Source of the DNA: a virus
IMG/VR virus record: IMGVR_UViG_3300015202_000020
Span: 1 to 42,607 of that record
Strand: one strand, 5' to 3'
DNA length: 42,607 nucleotides
Made by a program: the position numbers and the translations under genes. The first letter of the stretch is position 1. Each line of letters opens with the position of its first letter. Positions 15,271 through 23,765 of this stretch are shown piece by piece. Below the pieces are notes generated by a model that was given only the letters and a program-made list of their open reading frames with translations, did no database searches and was not told where the DNA came from.

Positions 15271-15447
15271 ATGGCAACTAAAAAACAAAGAGATTCCCAG
15301 GCATTACCCGAATCTGTAACGCTGGTTAATATGTACGGATACTATGATGACAGCGGCATTGCAAAGATGTGGCAAGAAAATCAGGTTGTGACTGACCCGG
15401 CTGAAATTGCTGACTTAATCGCCCGTCAAGTTCCACTGAAAGAATAA
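15271..15447 (+). CDS. Small head-associated hypothetical protein
   Basis: 58 residues from ATG 15271 (GAAAG just upstream). Sequence VTLVNMYGYYDDSGIAKMWQ then TDPAEIADLIARQVPLKE resembles small proteins encoded right after capsid genes (possible head decoration or stabilisation). Function uncertain. Confidence 0.62.
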   Translation: MATKKQRDSQALPESVTLVNMYGYYDDSGIAKMWQENQVVTDPAEIADLIARQVPLKE

Positions 15448-15449
15448 CA

Positions 15450-15836
15450 ATGGCTTTCACAACTGCTGAAAAAGTTGATATACGGCGGTTCTGTGGTTAT
15501 CCCACTTTCGGCGCTCAATACACGCCTGCAAGTGGATACCGTTTTGCTACTCAATACGGTGTATTAGAGTACAAAATCAACAATCTGCTTCCTGAAGAAG
15601 AAGCAGTTGTGAGAACCACATATTTAACAAATCTAAACACGCTTGAACCTGCCATTGTGGCTTCAGCGTCAAACCTTGACACTGACAGCGCGGCTGTTTG
15701 GACGCATAACAAAAATGAAATCAGGGATAGAACAAACCTGCTGAATCAATGGCGCAAAGAACTATGTGCGTTTTTAGGCATCCCGCCCGGTGGTGATTTG
15801 GCCGGGTCTGGCAATTCAATTTCTCTGGTGGTGTAA
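15450..15836 (+). CDS. Head-tail connector (adaptor-like) protein
   Basis: 128 residues, helical, beginning AFTTAEKVDIRRFCGYPTFG. Size and position after the capsid fit the first connector ring under the portal (gp6/gp15-type adaptors). The assignment rests on synteny rather than a diagnostic motif. It joins the next gene by TAATG. Confidence 0.6.
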   Translation: MAFTTAEKVDIRRFCGYPTFGAQYTPASGYRFATQYGVLEYKINNLLPEEEAVVRTTYLTNLNTLEPAIVASASNLDTDSAAVWTHNKNEIRDRTNLLNQWRKELCAFLGIPPGGDLAGSGNSISLVV

Positions 15837-16495
15837 TGAATGGCTCACAAATTCAAGCAAAGGTTTACGCAGGCTATGCTAAAGCTGCATCAGTCATCGG
15901 TGTATCTTACAATCAATATCGCCCCTTATCTGCTTCTTCTCCCCTTGGCAATTTAGTTGCTACCTTACTTGCCGCGCTTGATTCATCGTCAAGCTACAAA
16001 TTCAGAGAGCCGAACGGGTACGGCGACCCGACATGGTTCGCGCTTCTGAATGACGCAACTACGCAAACTGGCGACTACCTGCAAGGCGCTGGTGGGACAT
16101 ACTTTATAGCAGGTAAGCAATTTCTTTTGCCGGTGATTCTGGTCGAGTGCAACCGGTTTTGCCGCATTACCCGTGAAGCGCCTTTAAATACTGTTGGCGC
16201 GTTGCCTTATTCTGGCATTAATCAGGCGGCTGACACAGACATACTAGGAACAAGAGGCGTTCCAACGTCTTACTGGCCTTGTTCGATTCTTGTTGGTGGA
16301 CGCTCAGATAAGGCGAACACGTTACCGGCTGACGTTAGAAACGAAGGCTGGAAAATCTTGCTGCCCCCGTCAGTTCCAATTCTCTTAAAGGCTGGCGACA
16401 TTGTTAGCGACGATTTGAATAAACGATACGTAATTACTGGTGCTGAATTAACAGATTTGGGCTACAGAATCACGGCTCAGGAAGCGCACACATAA
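15836..16495 (+). CDS. Head closure/neck-like protein
   Basis: 219 residues, mixed beta-rich sequence with Gly/Tyr-rich stretches (GAGGTYFIAGKQFLLPVILV). Probably a head completion or neck protein by position between the adaptor and tail genes. The gene starts in TAATG and ends in TAATG, so it is translationally coupled on both sides. Confidence 0.5.
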   Translation: MNGSQIQAKVYAGYAKAASVIGVSYNQYRPLSASSPLGNLVATLLAALDSSSSYKFREPNGYGDPTWFALLNDATTQTGDYLQGAGGTYFIAGKQFLLPVILVECNRFCRITREAPLNTVGALPYSGINQAADTDILGTRGVPTSYWPCSILVGGRSDKANTLPADVRNEGWKILLPPSVPILLKAGDIVSDDLNKRYVITGAELTDLGYRITAQEAHT

Positions 16496-17340
16496 TGGCA
16501 GATATTTCAGATGTTTCCAATGCGTTAATTGCGCTGTGCGTTAGTGCAGTATATCCAAACGGAACGGGTAGCGCTTCTGTTACTGGCTCGGCTGTCAGGC
16601 TGTTTTCTGGCTGGCCTATTCCACAGTTGCTTGACGCTGACTTGTTGGCTGGCGCAAGTCAGATTTCAGTTTTCCCAACCAATACCGAAACGAACACAAC
16701 TCGATACCCGAAAGACTGGGTTAATCAGTCAGTGAATGCGCAAACCATCACGGCAACGCTTTCAGGCCAGATGGTGACAATTGGTGGCGCACAGCCTGCC
16801 ACGTTTTACCCGCACGTAATCAGTGTCTCAGTGAATGGCCTGCCTTACGTGTACACCACATTGCAGGCAGACACGCTGAACAGTATTGCCTCGGCTCTGG
16901 CGGCTTTGATTCCTGGCGCCGTTGCGGTTGGTGCTGTCATAACAATATCGACCACAGCGCGGCTTAATTTTTCCCGGGTCGGGGTGACTGGTTCATCAAT
17001 CCGGGAAATAAGGCGGCAAACACGGGTTATGCAATTGTCTGTTTGGACTTCAACCCCTTCGATGCGTGACACGCTTGCAAAGGCGATTGATACGGCACTG
17101 GCCGCAACAGAGTTTTTGACAATGCCCGATGGATATGGGGCGCGGCTGGTTTATAAAGGCAGTCACATTCTTGACGATGTTCAAAAAGCTTCACTTTACA
17201 GGCGCGATTTTCTTTATATGGTCGAGTACGCCACGACACAAACCGAAACAGACACACAAATCACGCAAATTCAATTGAACGAATCACTGCAAAACGGTGG
17301 CGCAACTGCTTACACAACACCAACAACAACTTATTCATAA
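16495..17340 (+). CDS. Tail completion/terminator-like protein
   Basis: 281 residues. It includes a Val/Thr-rich middle (TITATLSGQMVTIGGAQPAT) and a C-terminal segment PSMRDTLAKAIDTALAATEF that resembles phage proteins joining the tail to the head. Role inferred from location immediately before the sheath. Confidence 0.5.
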   Translation: MADISDVSNALIALCVSAVYPNGTGSASVTGSAVRLFSGWPIPQLLDADLLAGASQISVFPTNTETNTTRYPKDWVNQSVNAQTITATLSGQMVTIGGAQPATFYPHVISVSVNGLPYVYTTLQADTLNSIASALAALIPGAVAVGAVITISTTARLNFSRVGVTGSSIREIRRQTRVMQLSVWTSTPSMRDTLAKAIDTALAATEFLTMPDGYGARLVYKGSHILDDVQKASLYRRDFLYMVEYATTQTETDTQITQIQLNESLQNGGATAYTTPTTTYS

Positions 17341-17348
17341 GGACAGCC

Positions 17349-17492
17349 ATGTATAACCTGCAAGTCGTCGAAGCATTTCTAACCCACGTCAAGGGAGACA
17401 TTATCACTGACGCAAAACTGATTAAACAGTATTTGGTTTCAGAATACCAGAATCACTTTGTAAAAATTGCGGCTCCGATAGCCCCAAACTAA
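17349..17492 (+). CDS. Small protein upstream of the sheath gene
   Basis: 47 residues, MYNLQVVEAFLTHVKGDIIT followed by DAKLIKQYLVSEYQNHFVKI. AAGGA lies six bases upstream. Proteins of this length and type (starting from a helical FLTHVKGD segment) occur before the sheath gene in related phages. A hairpin terminator follows directly. Confidence 0.65.
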   Translation: MYNLQVVEAFLTHVKGDIITDAKLIKQYLVSEYQNHFVKIAAPIAPN

Positions 17493-17518
17493 ACCGCTGT
17501 AATTTATCAAAATCAAAG

Positions 17519-17540
17519 GCCGCTTAGTTGCGGCTTTTTT
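17519..17540 (+). terminator. Hairpin terminator-linker before the sheath gene
   Basis: GCCGC, loop TTAGTT, GCGGC, six T, then CATTTTAGGGG as the ribosome site of the sheath gene. Confidence 0.8.
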
Positions 17541-17559
17541 CATTTTAGGGGCTTAACGT

Positions 17560-19089
17560 ATGCCAGTATCACAACAAGGTAGCATCAACACCACGGCTTT
17601 AATCGTTCCAGATTTGTATGTTCAGATTGTTCCACCACAGGTTTCATTGCTAAATGGTCTGCCAACAAATATTCTGGGTGTCGTTGGAACTGCAAGCTGG
17701 GGCGCGGTTAATAGCCCGGTTGTTGTTTCCAGCATGGCTGACTATGCAAACAAATTTGGTCAGATTCAAAATCGGCTTTATGACATGGGAACCGCTGTTG
17801 CGGCTGCTGTGCTGCAAGGTGCGAATAACTTCCGCTGTGTTCGCGCAACTGACGGAACTGACGTGGCGGCAACAATCGTCATTCAGGCAACGTGTATCAC
17901 ACTGACTTCCAAATATACCGGGTCACTCGCAAACGCTGCAACCGCAACTATTGCCGCTGGAACTGCTGCAAACACTTCCAAAATCACAATCACGATGCCG
18001 AACCAGGTTCCTGAAGTGTTCGACAATATCCCTGGCACTGCAAATGCGCTGTGGGTCAATATGGCTGCTGCAATTAACAACGGTCAAACTGGCTTGCGCG
18101 GTGCTTCACAGTTCGTTACCGCTTCCGCTGGTGCTGGCGTTACTGCCCCAACCCTGACAGCTTACACGCTGGCCGGTGGTACTGATGGCGCAGCAACCAT
18201 CACTTCAACCGTTCTGACTGGTGTTGACACAATCCCACGCAAGGGCATGTATGCACTGCGGAACAGTGGCGCAAGTATCGCAATGCTTGCTGACGCTTTC
18301 GATTCGACACAATGGACATTGCAAAATGCTTTCGGCTTGTCTGAAGGTATTTATATGATCGGTGTTGGCCCTGTCGGTGACACGATTGCAAACGCTGCAA
18401 CAACCAAGTCAACAGCAGGTATTGACAGCTATGCCATGAAAATCATGTTTGGTGACTGGTGCTATTTCAATGACACCGTGAACGGCGTGACGCGCCTGAT
18501 TTCACCACAAGGTTTTGTTGCTGGTCGCCTGGCTAACTTGTCGCCAGAACAATCAAGCTTGAATAAACCGCTGTTCGGTATCGTTGGAACGCAGAAATCG
18601 TATCAGTCACAAACCTACGCTTCCGCTGATTTGCAATTGCTCGGTCAGGCCGGTATTGATGTGATTACCAACCCGATTCCAGCCGGTAACATGTTCGGCG
18701 TTCGCTTCGGCCACAACAGTTCAAGTAATGCCGTGATTAATGGCGACAATTACGCACGGATGACCAATTACATTGCTTACACGCTGAATGCTGGCATGGG
18801 CATCTTTATTGGTAAATTGCAGAGCGCAACAACCCAGCGTCAAGCAGCCGCAACAATCAGCAACTTCCTTGATGGTCTGTCAATTCAAAACATGATTGGC
18901 AATTCAACTGGTTCAGTTCCTTACAGTGTGCAGATTGACATTAACAACAACCCCCCGGCACGGGTTGCACTGGGTTACATGCAAGCTGATGTGAAAGTTC
19001 AGTATTTGTCTGTGATTGAAAAATTCCTTGTGAACCTTGAAGGCGGTCAATCGGTATCAATCAACCGTCAGTCAGTTGCGCTGGTTTAA
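17560..19089 (+). CDS. Contractile tail sheath protein
   Basis: 509 residues. The N-terminal LYVQIVPPQVSLLNGLPTNI, then LGVVGTASWGAVNSPVVVSS, ADYANKFGQIQNRLYDMG and GANNFRCVRATDGT follow the usual sheath layout. The C-terminal part includes RMTNYIAYTLNAGMGIFIGK and a closing beta arm. It forms the contractile outer tube, so the virion is a myovirus. The gene is bracketed by terminator hairpins on both sides. Confidence 0.88.
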   Translation: MPVSQQGSINTTALIVPDLYVQIVPPQVSLLNGLPTNILGVVGTASWGAVNSPVVVSSMADYANKFGQIQNRLYDMGTAVAAAVLQGANNFRCVRATDGTDVAATIVIQATCITLTSKYTGSLANAATATIAAGTAANTSKITITMPNQVPEVFDNIPGTANALWVNMAAAINNGQTGLRGASQFVTASAGAGVTAPTLTAYTLAGGTDGAATITSTVLTGVDTIPRKGMYALRNSGASIAMLADAFDSTQWTLQNAFGLSEGIYMIGVGPVGDTIANAATTKSTAGIDSYAMKIMFGDWCYFNDTVNGVTRLISPQGFVAGRLANLSPEQSSLNKPLFGIVGTQKSYQSQTYASADLQLLGQAGIDVITNPIPAGNMFGVRFGHNSSSNAVINGDNYARMTNYIAYTLNAGMGIFIGKLQSATTQRQAAATISNFLDGLSIQNMIGNSTGSVPYSVQIDINNNPPARVALGYMQADVKVQYLSVIEKFLVNLEGGQSVSINRQSVALV

Positions 19090-19109
19090 TCTAAATCTTC
19101 AACTTTACA

Positions 19110-19133
19110 AAGCCCCTTAACCGGGGCTTTTTT
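19110..19133 (+). terminator. Hairpin terminator-linker after sheath
   Basis: AAGCCCC, loop TTAACC, GGGGCTT, T run, then CATTTAAGGA. Nearly the same arrangement as after portal. Confidence 0.8.
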
Positions 19134-19153
19134 CATTTAAGGAATAAACAGAA

Positions 19154-19585
19154 ATGCCAATTAATAATTACTCAGTAGGGCGTGACATTTCGCTTGATAT
19201 TGTGGGCGTGAATGGTGCAATGGGTTTCAGTCAGATTGTTGGATTCCAAAGTAAGCCTGATGTTACCGACCAGAAAATCAAAGGGCTGGACGGTATCACC
19301 CGTCATTTGCGCTTCCCGGATGGTTGGTCAGGTTCGTTCGATCTGGAACGACAAAACAGCCTGTTGGATGACTGGTGGTCACAGATTGAATTCAACTATT
19401 ACGGCGGGCAGAATGAATTGCCGGTGACGATCACCGAAACAATTCAGGAAGTCAGCGGCGCAATCACCCAGTACCGATATTTGCAGGTGTTGCTGACCAT
19501 TGAAGATGCTGGCTCATGGGCTGGTGACAAATCGGTTAAACAGAAAATCAAATTCGTTGCTGCCCGGCGCGTCAAAATCGCTTAA
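19154..19585 (+). CDS. Tail tube protein
   Basis: 143 residues, directly after the sheath. The sequence (MPINNYSVGRDISLDIVGVN, FPDGWSGSFDLERQN, then TQYRYLQVLLTIEDAGSWAG) fits myophage tube proteins, which stack as hexamers inside the sheath. Size and position agree. A hairpin with T-rich tail follows. Confidence 0.82.
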   Translation: MPINNYSVGRDISLDIVGVNGAMGFSQIVGFQSKPDVTDQKIKGLDGITRHLRFPDGWSGSFDLERQNSLLDDWWSQIEFNYYGGQNELPVTITETIQEVSGAITQYRYLQVLLTIEDAGSWAGDKSVKQKIKFVAARRVKIA

Positions 19586-19603
19586 TTAATTTAAACAAAC
19601 AAA

Positions 19604-19627
19604 GGCCGCTTGATGCGGTCTTTATTT
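19604..19627 (+). terminator. Hairpin terminator-linker after tube
   Basis: GGCCGC, loop TTGAT, GCGGTC, then TTTATTTATAGGAAA, where AGGA serves the next start. Confidence 0.65.
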
Positions 19628-19642
19628 ATAGGAAAAACTCTG

Positions 19643-20011
19643 ATGAGTGAAGCAACAGTAACACTGAAACCAGCGCAGGAAGTTTTGATTAAAGCCAACG
19701 AAGAAACTGTAATCACAGATTCAAAAGGGCGTTCAATCAAAATGAAAAAGCCCGGTGTTTTGGCACAGTATCGCCTGATTGAAGCTCTTGGCGAAGTGTC
19801 GGCAAACACAACGTATATGGCGATGGTAATGCCGTTGATTTATGTTGTTGCAATTGACGATAGTCCAGTTCATCAGCCTAAGTCAAAAATACAAGTTGAA
19901 GCCTTGATTCAGCAGTTGGACGAAGAAGGTATTCAGGCGGTTATGAAACACGTCATGGAAGCATACGGGGAAATCGACCCGGAAGCAGACAAGGCCGCGT
20001 TAAAAAAGTAA
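19643..20011 (+). CDS. Tail assembly chaperone, short (G-like) form
   Basis: 122 residues (MSEATVTLKPAQEVLIKANE and on). It is placed between tube and tape measure, as chaperones of the G/GT type are. It ends AALKK-stop exactly at the slippery heptamer. ATG 19643 is chosen because AGGAAAAACTCTG precedes it, and the longer in-frame start would run through the terminator. It coats the tape measure protein during tail assembly but is not in the virion. Confidence 0.82.
   Translation: MSEATVTLKPAQEVLIKANEETVITDSKGRSIKMKKPGVLAQYRLIEALGEVSANTTYMAMVMPLIYVVAIDDSPVHQPKSKIQVEALIQQLDEEGIQAVMKHVMEAYGEIDPEADKAALKK
20002..20008 (+). promoter_or_regulatory. Programmed -1 ribosomal frameshift site A AAA AAG
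   Basis: In the chaperone frame the codons are TTA AAA AAG TAA, giving the heptamer A AAA AAG just before the stop. This is the most efficient bacterial slippery sequence (as in dnaX). A -1 slip continues into a 57-codon open frame. Confidence 0.85.
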
Positions 20012-20181
20012 TTCGTGCCGGGGCTGTTCGTGAATGCCTTTGGCTGATTAAAAACGGAATACCTTTTGATGTTTCTTTTGGATTGGACGACATAACCCGC
20101 GCTGGCTGGTCAATCATATTTTCCGAAATGGAAGGCGCAACGTTTGACTGCAACACCATGCAATTTAAGGAAGATAGTTAA
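20008..20181 (+). CDS. Frameshift extension of the tail assembly chaperone (T-like part)
   Basis: 57 residues read after a -1 slip at 20002-20008: VIRAGAVRECLWLIKNGIPF and on to MQFKEDS. The frame has no good start codon of its own at its beginning and continues directly from the chaperone. This matches the GT fusion found in long-tailed phages, for a total of about 179 residues. The stop abuts the next gene (TAA then ATG). Confidence 0.82.
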   Translation, partial: VIRAGAVRECLWLIKNGIPFDVSFGLDDITRAGWSIIFSEMEGATFDCNTMQFKEDS

Positions 20182-20658
20182 ATGAAAGAAATGAACGGTA
20201 TTGGCGAATTCATTGCGCACATGGCATTAATGGACGTTCAAGCCGTTCTTTCTATTCATGAAGGCTTGAAAAAATGTGCAATGGCAGTTGAGAAAACGGC
20301 CAAAGAAGAAATTGGCGTTTACCAGGGCGACGCGCCCCCGTTTGGCGCATGGCCTGAACTGGCAGACGCAACAAAAGAAGATCGGCTTAGGAAAGGATTC
20401 ACTGAAAATGACCCGCTGTTGAGAACTGGGGAACTTCGTGATTCGATAAGTCGCACCGTTGACGGTCTGGAAGCGGCTGTAGGGTCAACCAGTGATGTGA
20501 TGGTATGGCAGGAACTGGGAACCGAGAAAATACCGCCCCGGCCTGTTTTAGGCACGGCAGCGGTCAACAATATTCCATTGATTAAACGAACCCTAGGGAT
20601 TGCCGTTGCAAACGGTTTGCTCTATGGCTCGGGCAATTCATTCACGCTTTTAGAGTAA
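20182..20658 (+). CDS. HK97 gp10-like minor tail protein
   Basis: 158 residues with the HK97 gp10-type features LKKCAMAVEKTAKEEIGVYQ, an RTGELRDSISRTV segment and VMVWQELGTEKIPPRPVLGT. These proteins sit at tail joints or completion points. It is unusual, though not unique, to find it between the chaperone and the tape measure gene. It immediately follows the frameshift product. Confidence 0.7.
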   Translation: MKEMNGIGEFIAHMALMDVQAVLSIHEGLKKCAMAVEKTAKEEIGVYQGDAPPFGAWPELADATKEDRLRKGFTENDPLLRTGELRDSISRTVDGLEAAVGSTSDVMVWQELGTEKIPPRPVLGTAAVNNIPLIKRTLGIAVANGLLYGSGNSFTLLE

Positions 20659-20898
20659 AGCGGAAATTATTACGTACATCAAAAAACAGGTGAAGCAAAG
20701 CGCAACGCCTCCAATGATTAGCATGACAAGCGAAATCAAAAATAAATCAATTCGCTGACCCCATGTCATTTGATATTTAAAAACCCATTTTGGGGGTCTT
20801 GGTGTCACATCAATCACATTCAAATCAGGGCTGGGAGCATATTCTGATTTCTTTGTTGACCATTGGTGCAATTGCTTAAACCTTTGTTCGTCATCCAT
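20650..20898 (-). CDS. Reverse-strand membrane protein inserted in the tail operon
   Basis: 82 residues from ATG 20898, with GAAAGG eight bases upstream. The polar, Pro-containing N-terminal half (to about residue 47) precedes a strongly hydrophobic C-terminal half with one long or two short membrane segments (IDLFLISLVMLIIGGVALCF). It is the only gene on the minus strand within the 25-kb late block and lies between two tail genes, overlapping the upstream one by nine bases tail to tail. It looks like a moron gene, perhaps expressed in lysogens. Function not recognised. Confidence 0.65.
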   Translation of the reverse strand: MDDEQRFKQLHQWSTKKSEYAPSPDLNVIDVTPRPPKWVFKYQMTWGQRIDLFLISLVMLIIGGVALCFTCFLMYVIISALL

Positions 20899-20921
20899 AA
20901 CAAACCTTTCTGAAAGCATTC

Positions 20922-22799
20922 ATGTCAATTGAAGCGTACAAAATCGCAGTAAATATGTCGCTAACTAACCATGTTAGTGCAGGTTTGGCAGCGATGGTGA
21001 AAGATTTTGCAAAAACCGAAGAACAAGCCGCTTTGTTGCAAAAACGTCTAAACGGTATCAAATCCGATTTTATGAAGGGCGGTTTGATGCTGGGCGCGGG
21101 TGTTGGCATGTTGAGTTTGCTAAAACACCCACTTGATGACGCGCTGGAATGGGAAAAGACGATGGCAAGGCTGAAGCAAAAAGGCTTAGGCGACGGCCAG
21201 ATTGCAGACGCGAAAAAATTCATCACAGCAAATGATATTATTGGCATGTCAATGCTTGAGCGTGCAAAGATATTTGACGAAGCGCAGGGCAGCTTCAGGC
21301 AATCAGGTATGGGCGGCGCTGAAGCGATGGGCGCGGCCAAGGCCATGATGCAACCGCTGGCCGCATACAAAGTGGCCATGGAAAGCCTTGATAGTGGAAA
21401 GCAGAAGGGCGCAAATGGCGCGTTTTTGCAATTGAACAAAATCGTTGAAATCATGGGTGGATTGAATGACCCGGAACGCGCCAAACAGATTGTTGGTTCT
21501 GTGTTTAAAGCGGTTCAGGGTTCCGGGAAAATGGTTGATGAACGTCAGCTTAGATTGTTTAACACGTTCGGCGGCAGCGCGGTTTCAACAATGACCGACA
21601 AAAACATATTTGCCCACCTTGAACCGCTGATTGGTGAGTTTGGCGGGTCAACTGTGGCAACCGGATTGAATACAGCCTATCGGCGCATGGGCGGCATGAC
21701 AGCCATGTTGCCACGGGCATCAATGCAGGAATTAACAAAGCTCGGGATTTGGGATAAAAACCAACTTGAATTAAATTCGCAGGGCGGTATTAAAAAAATT
21801 AAAGACCGTGACAAATTGGTTGATAAAGACTTGTTTGGCTCGATGACTACTGACACGGTTGCTTTCACTGAAAAACTGATGGCAGTTTATAAAGCGCATG
21901 GCATCGTCACACAAAAGCAGATGGAAACTGAAAATCAAATTCTGTTTTCAACCACTGGCGCACGAATTTATAACAAAGCAATGGCGCAATTGGCCGTGAT
22001 GAAAGAATCCGGCAATGCTTTCGGTGTTTCACAAACGCCTGACCAAGTGAACAACAACAACCCAATGCAGAAAATTTTGGACATGAAAGCTAAGTATGAG
22101 GATATGCAACTGCAATTAGGCCTCGTTGCTTTTCCGCTTTTGATAAAGGCATTAAACATCATCGTCCCAGCACTCACTGATGTTGCACGTTGGATGCGTG
22201 AAAATACCGGTGCGGTGAAAGGTCTTGTGTATGCCTTTGTTGCTCTAGCTTCTGGCCTGGCGTTTCGCGGCGTGGTATTGCTGCTGTCATCAGCCTTCGA
22301 AGGGCTTGGCTTAGCAATGCTAATGAAAAATATCGGTGGTGCCGCTGGCATCACAAAGCTTGGCGGCGCAATGAATTGGCTTGGCGGCTCACTTCAGGCG
22401 CTTGCAATCGGCTGGACTGTAGGAACGATTCTGAATGACACGCTGATTGCTGGCACGAAGTTCGGTGACTGGATTGGCAAAATGTGCGCACGGTTTTTGG
22501 CGTTCTTTGGAAACTCAGAAGCAAAGGCAGCACTGAAAGCCAACGGCGGTGAAATGGATTGGACTTTTGGAAGTGGTCGCGGAATGGTTGGTGACAAGCC
22601 GGGCGGCTATTACGACAACATCAGAACCGCTTCACAAAACAAGGCAAATCAAACCGTTGCCGCTGTCAACCTTGACGGTCAAAAAGTCGGGAACATCGTT
22701 TTTTCACACGGTTACAAACAAGCGTCAAATCCGTTCGGCGGCATCAGCGGTTTTGATATGGGGCAATCCTTAATTTCTCCCGGAATGGCGGCTAGATAA
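20922..22799 (+). CDS. Tape measure protein
   Basis: 625 residues. N-terminal helical region (FAKTEEQAALLQKRLNGIKS), Ala/Met/Lys-rich helices through residue 350, then hydrophobic segments at about residues 435-500 (GLVYAFVALASGLAFRGVVL), and a polar C-terminus. It sets tail length and enters the host envelope with the DNA. 625 residues implies a short tail of roughly 90-100 nm on the usual 1.5-angstrom-per-residue rule. It joins the next gene by TAATG. Confidence 0.85.
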   Translation: MSIEAYKIAVNMSLTNHVSAGLAAMVKDFAKTEEQAALLQKRLNGIKSDFMKGGLMLGAGVGMLSLLKHPLDDALEWEKTMARLKQKGLGDGQIADAKKFITANDIIGMSMLERAKIFDEAQGSFRQSGMGGAEAMGAAKAMMQPLAAYKVAMESLDSGKQKGANGAFLQLNKIVEIMGGLNDPERAKQIVGSVFKAVQGSGKMVDERQLRLFNTFGGSAVSTMTDKNIFAHLEPLIGEFGGSTVATGLNTAYRRMGGMTAMLPRASMQELTKLGIWDKNQLELNSQGGIKKIKDRDKLVDKDLFGSMTTDTVAFTEKLMAVYKAHGIVTQKQMETENQILFSTTGARIYNKAMAQLAVMKESGNAFGVSQTPDQVNNNNPMQKILDMKAKYEDMQLQLGLVAFPLLIKALNIIVPALTDVARWMRENTGAVKGLVYAFVALASGLAFRGVVLLLSSAFEGLGLAMLMKNIGGAAGITKLGGAMNWLGGSLQALAIGWTVGTILNDTLIAGTKFGDWIGKMCARFLAFFGNSEAKAALKANGGEMDWTFGSGRGMVGDKPGGYYDNIRTASQNKANQTVAAVNLDGQKVGNIVFSHGYKQASNPFGGISGFDMGQSLISPGMAAR

Positions 22800-23761
22800 T
22801 GAAGGCAGACACATATTTAACGCTGGCTGATTTAGAATTTACGCGGTATGAAGTGCCGAGTCATATTTCTTTCGGTGGTGAACAAGCCCTTGCAATTCAT
22901 GAACTGGTGGGCGGCAATCGAATTGTTGATTCAATGGGGCGGCAAGACAAGCCCCTTGAATGGTCTGGCGTTTTCTTTGGGGATAATGCCACTGACCGGT
23001 CAAATTATTTGAACTGGCTGCGGATTGATGGCTCACAACACACATTGATGTGGGGTGCGTACAGATACCAGGTAATAATCAAATCAGTCACGCTGGATTT
23101 TGAGCGGTTCTATCAGATACCGTACTCAATTTCATGCGTGGTTGTTTATGACGGCACAAACATGCCTTCAAGTTCACCGGCAACGCCAATTGATAGCGCG
23201 ATAGGTCAGGATTTGAACACAGCCAACACGCTGACGGGTTCAATCGGTGACGGTACGCTGTCAGGTCTGATGAACACATTGAACAGTGCAATCAGTTCGG
23301 TTTCAACGTTCGCACATGCGGCGCAAAGCACAATCAGCAGCGTCATGGCACCACTGCAAGCGGTTCAGGCGCGTGTTGCAACTCTGATTGCTGCGACGGG
23401 TAACACCATTGCAAATATTGCGACACTGGGCGGTGTGCTGCCAAATAATCCGATTGCAAAGAACACGTCAAAACTGACCGGCCAGATTACCGGGTTCACA
23501 CAAATGCCGCTTCTGTTGAATCTTCAGAATGCAACCGGGCGCATGGCTGTGAATCTGAATGCGCAAGCAACGTCAGGCACATCAGTGACCACGGCATCAG
23601 GTTCTAACCTGTTCAGCATGGCTTCGCAGCAGTATGGCGACCCTACGGCGTGGACAACGATTGCAAGGGCAAACAATTTGACTGACCCACAATTGACCGG
23701 AATTCAAACGGTAATACTTCCTGCTTCACAGGATAACAGCGCGGGTGTATTTGGGAGTTAA
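22799..23761 (+). CDS. Baseplate/DNA-circularisation-like protein (Mu gpN type) with LysM
   Basis: 320 residues. The N-terminal part (LADLEFTRYEVPSHISFGGE, LEWSGVFFGDNATDRSNYLN) fits the Mu gp43-like family annotated as DNA circularisation or hub protein. The C-terminal 45 residues (LFSMASQQYGDPTAWTTIAR, then NLTDPQLTGIQTVILP) form a LysM-type peptidoglycan-binding motif. It likely links the tail tube to the baseplate hub. Confidence 0.8.
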   Translation: MKADTYLTLADLEFTRYEVPSHISFGGEQALAIHELVGGNRIVDSMGRQDKPLEWSGVFFGDNATDRSNYLNWLRIDGSQHTLMWGAYRYQVIIKSVTLDFERFYQIPYSISCVVVYDGTNMPSSSPATPIDSAIGQDLNTANTLTGSIGDGTLSGLMNTLNSAISSVSTFAHAAQSTISSVMAPLQAVQARVATLIAATGNTIANIATLGGVLPNNPIAKNTSKLTGQITGFTQMPLLLNLQNATGRMAVNLNAQATSGTSVTTASGSNLFSMASQQYGDPTAWTTIARANNLTDPQLTGIQTVILPASQDNSAGVFGS

Positions 23762-23765
23762 TCAG

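Noticed and set aside
20891-21484. 197-codon minus-strand open frame opposite the tape measure gene
   Set aside because: Ser/Phe/Pro-rich antisense shadow of an Ala/Lys/Met-rich helix gene; it also overlaps the real minus-strand gene at 20650.
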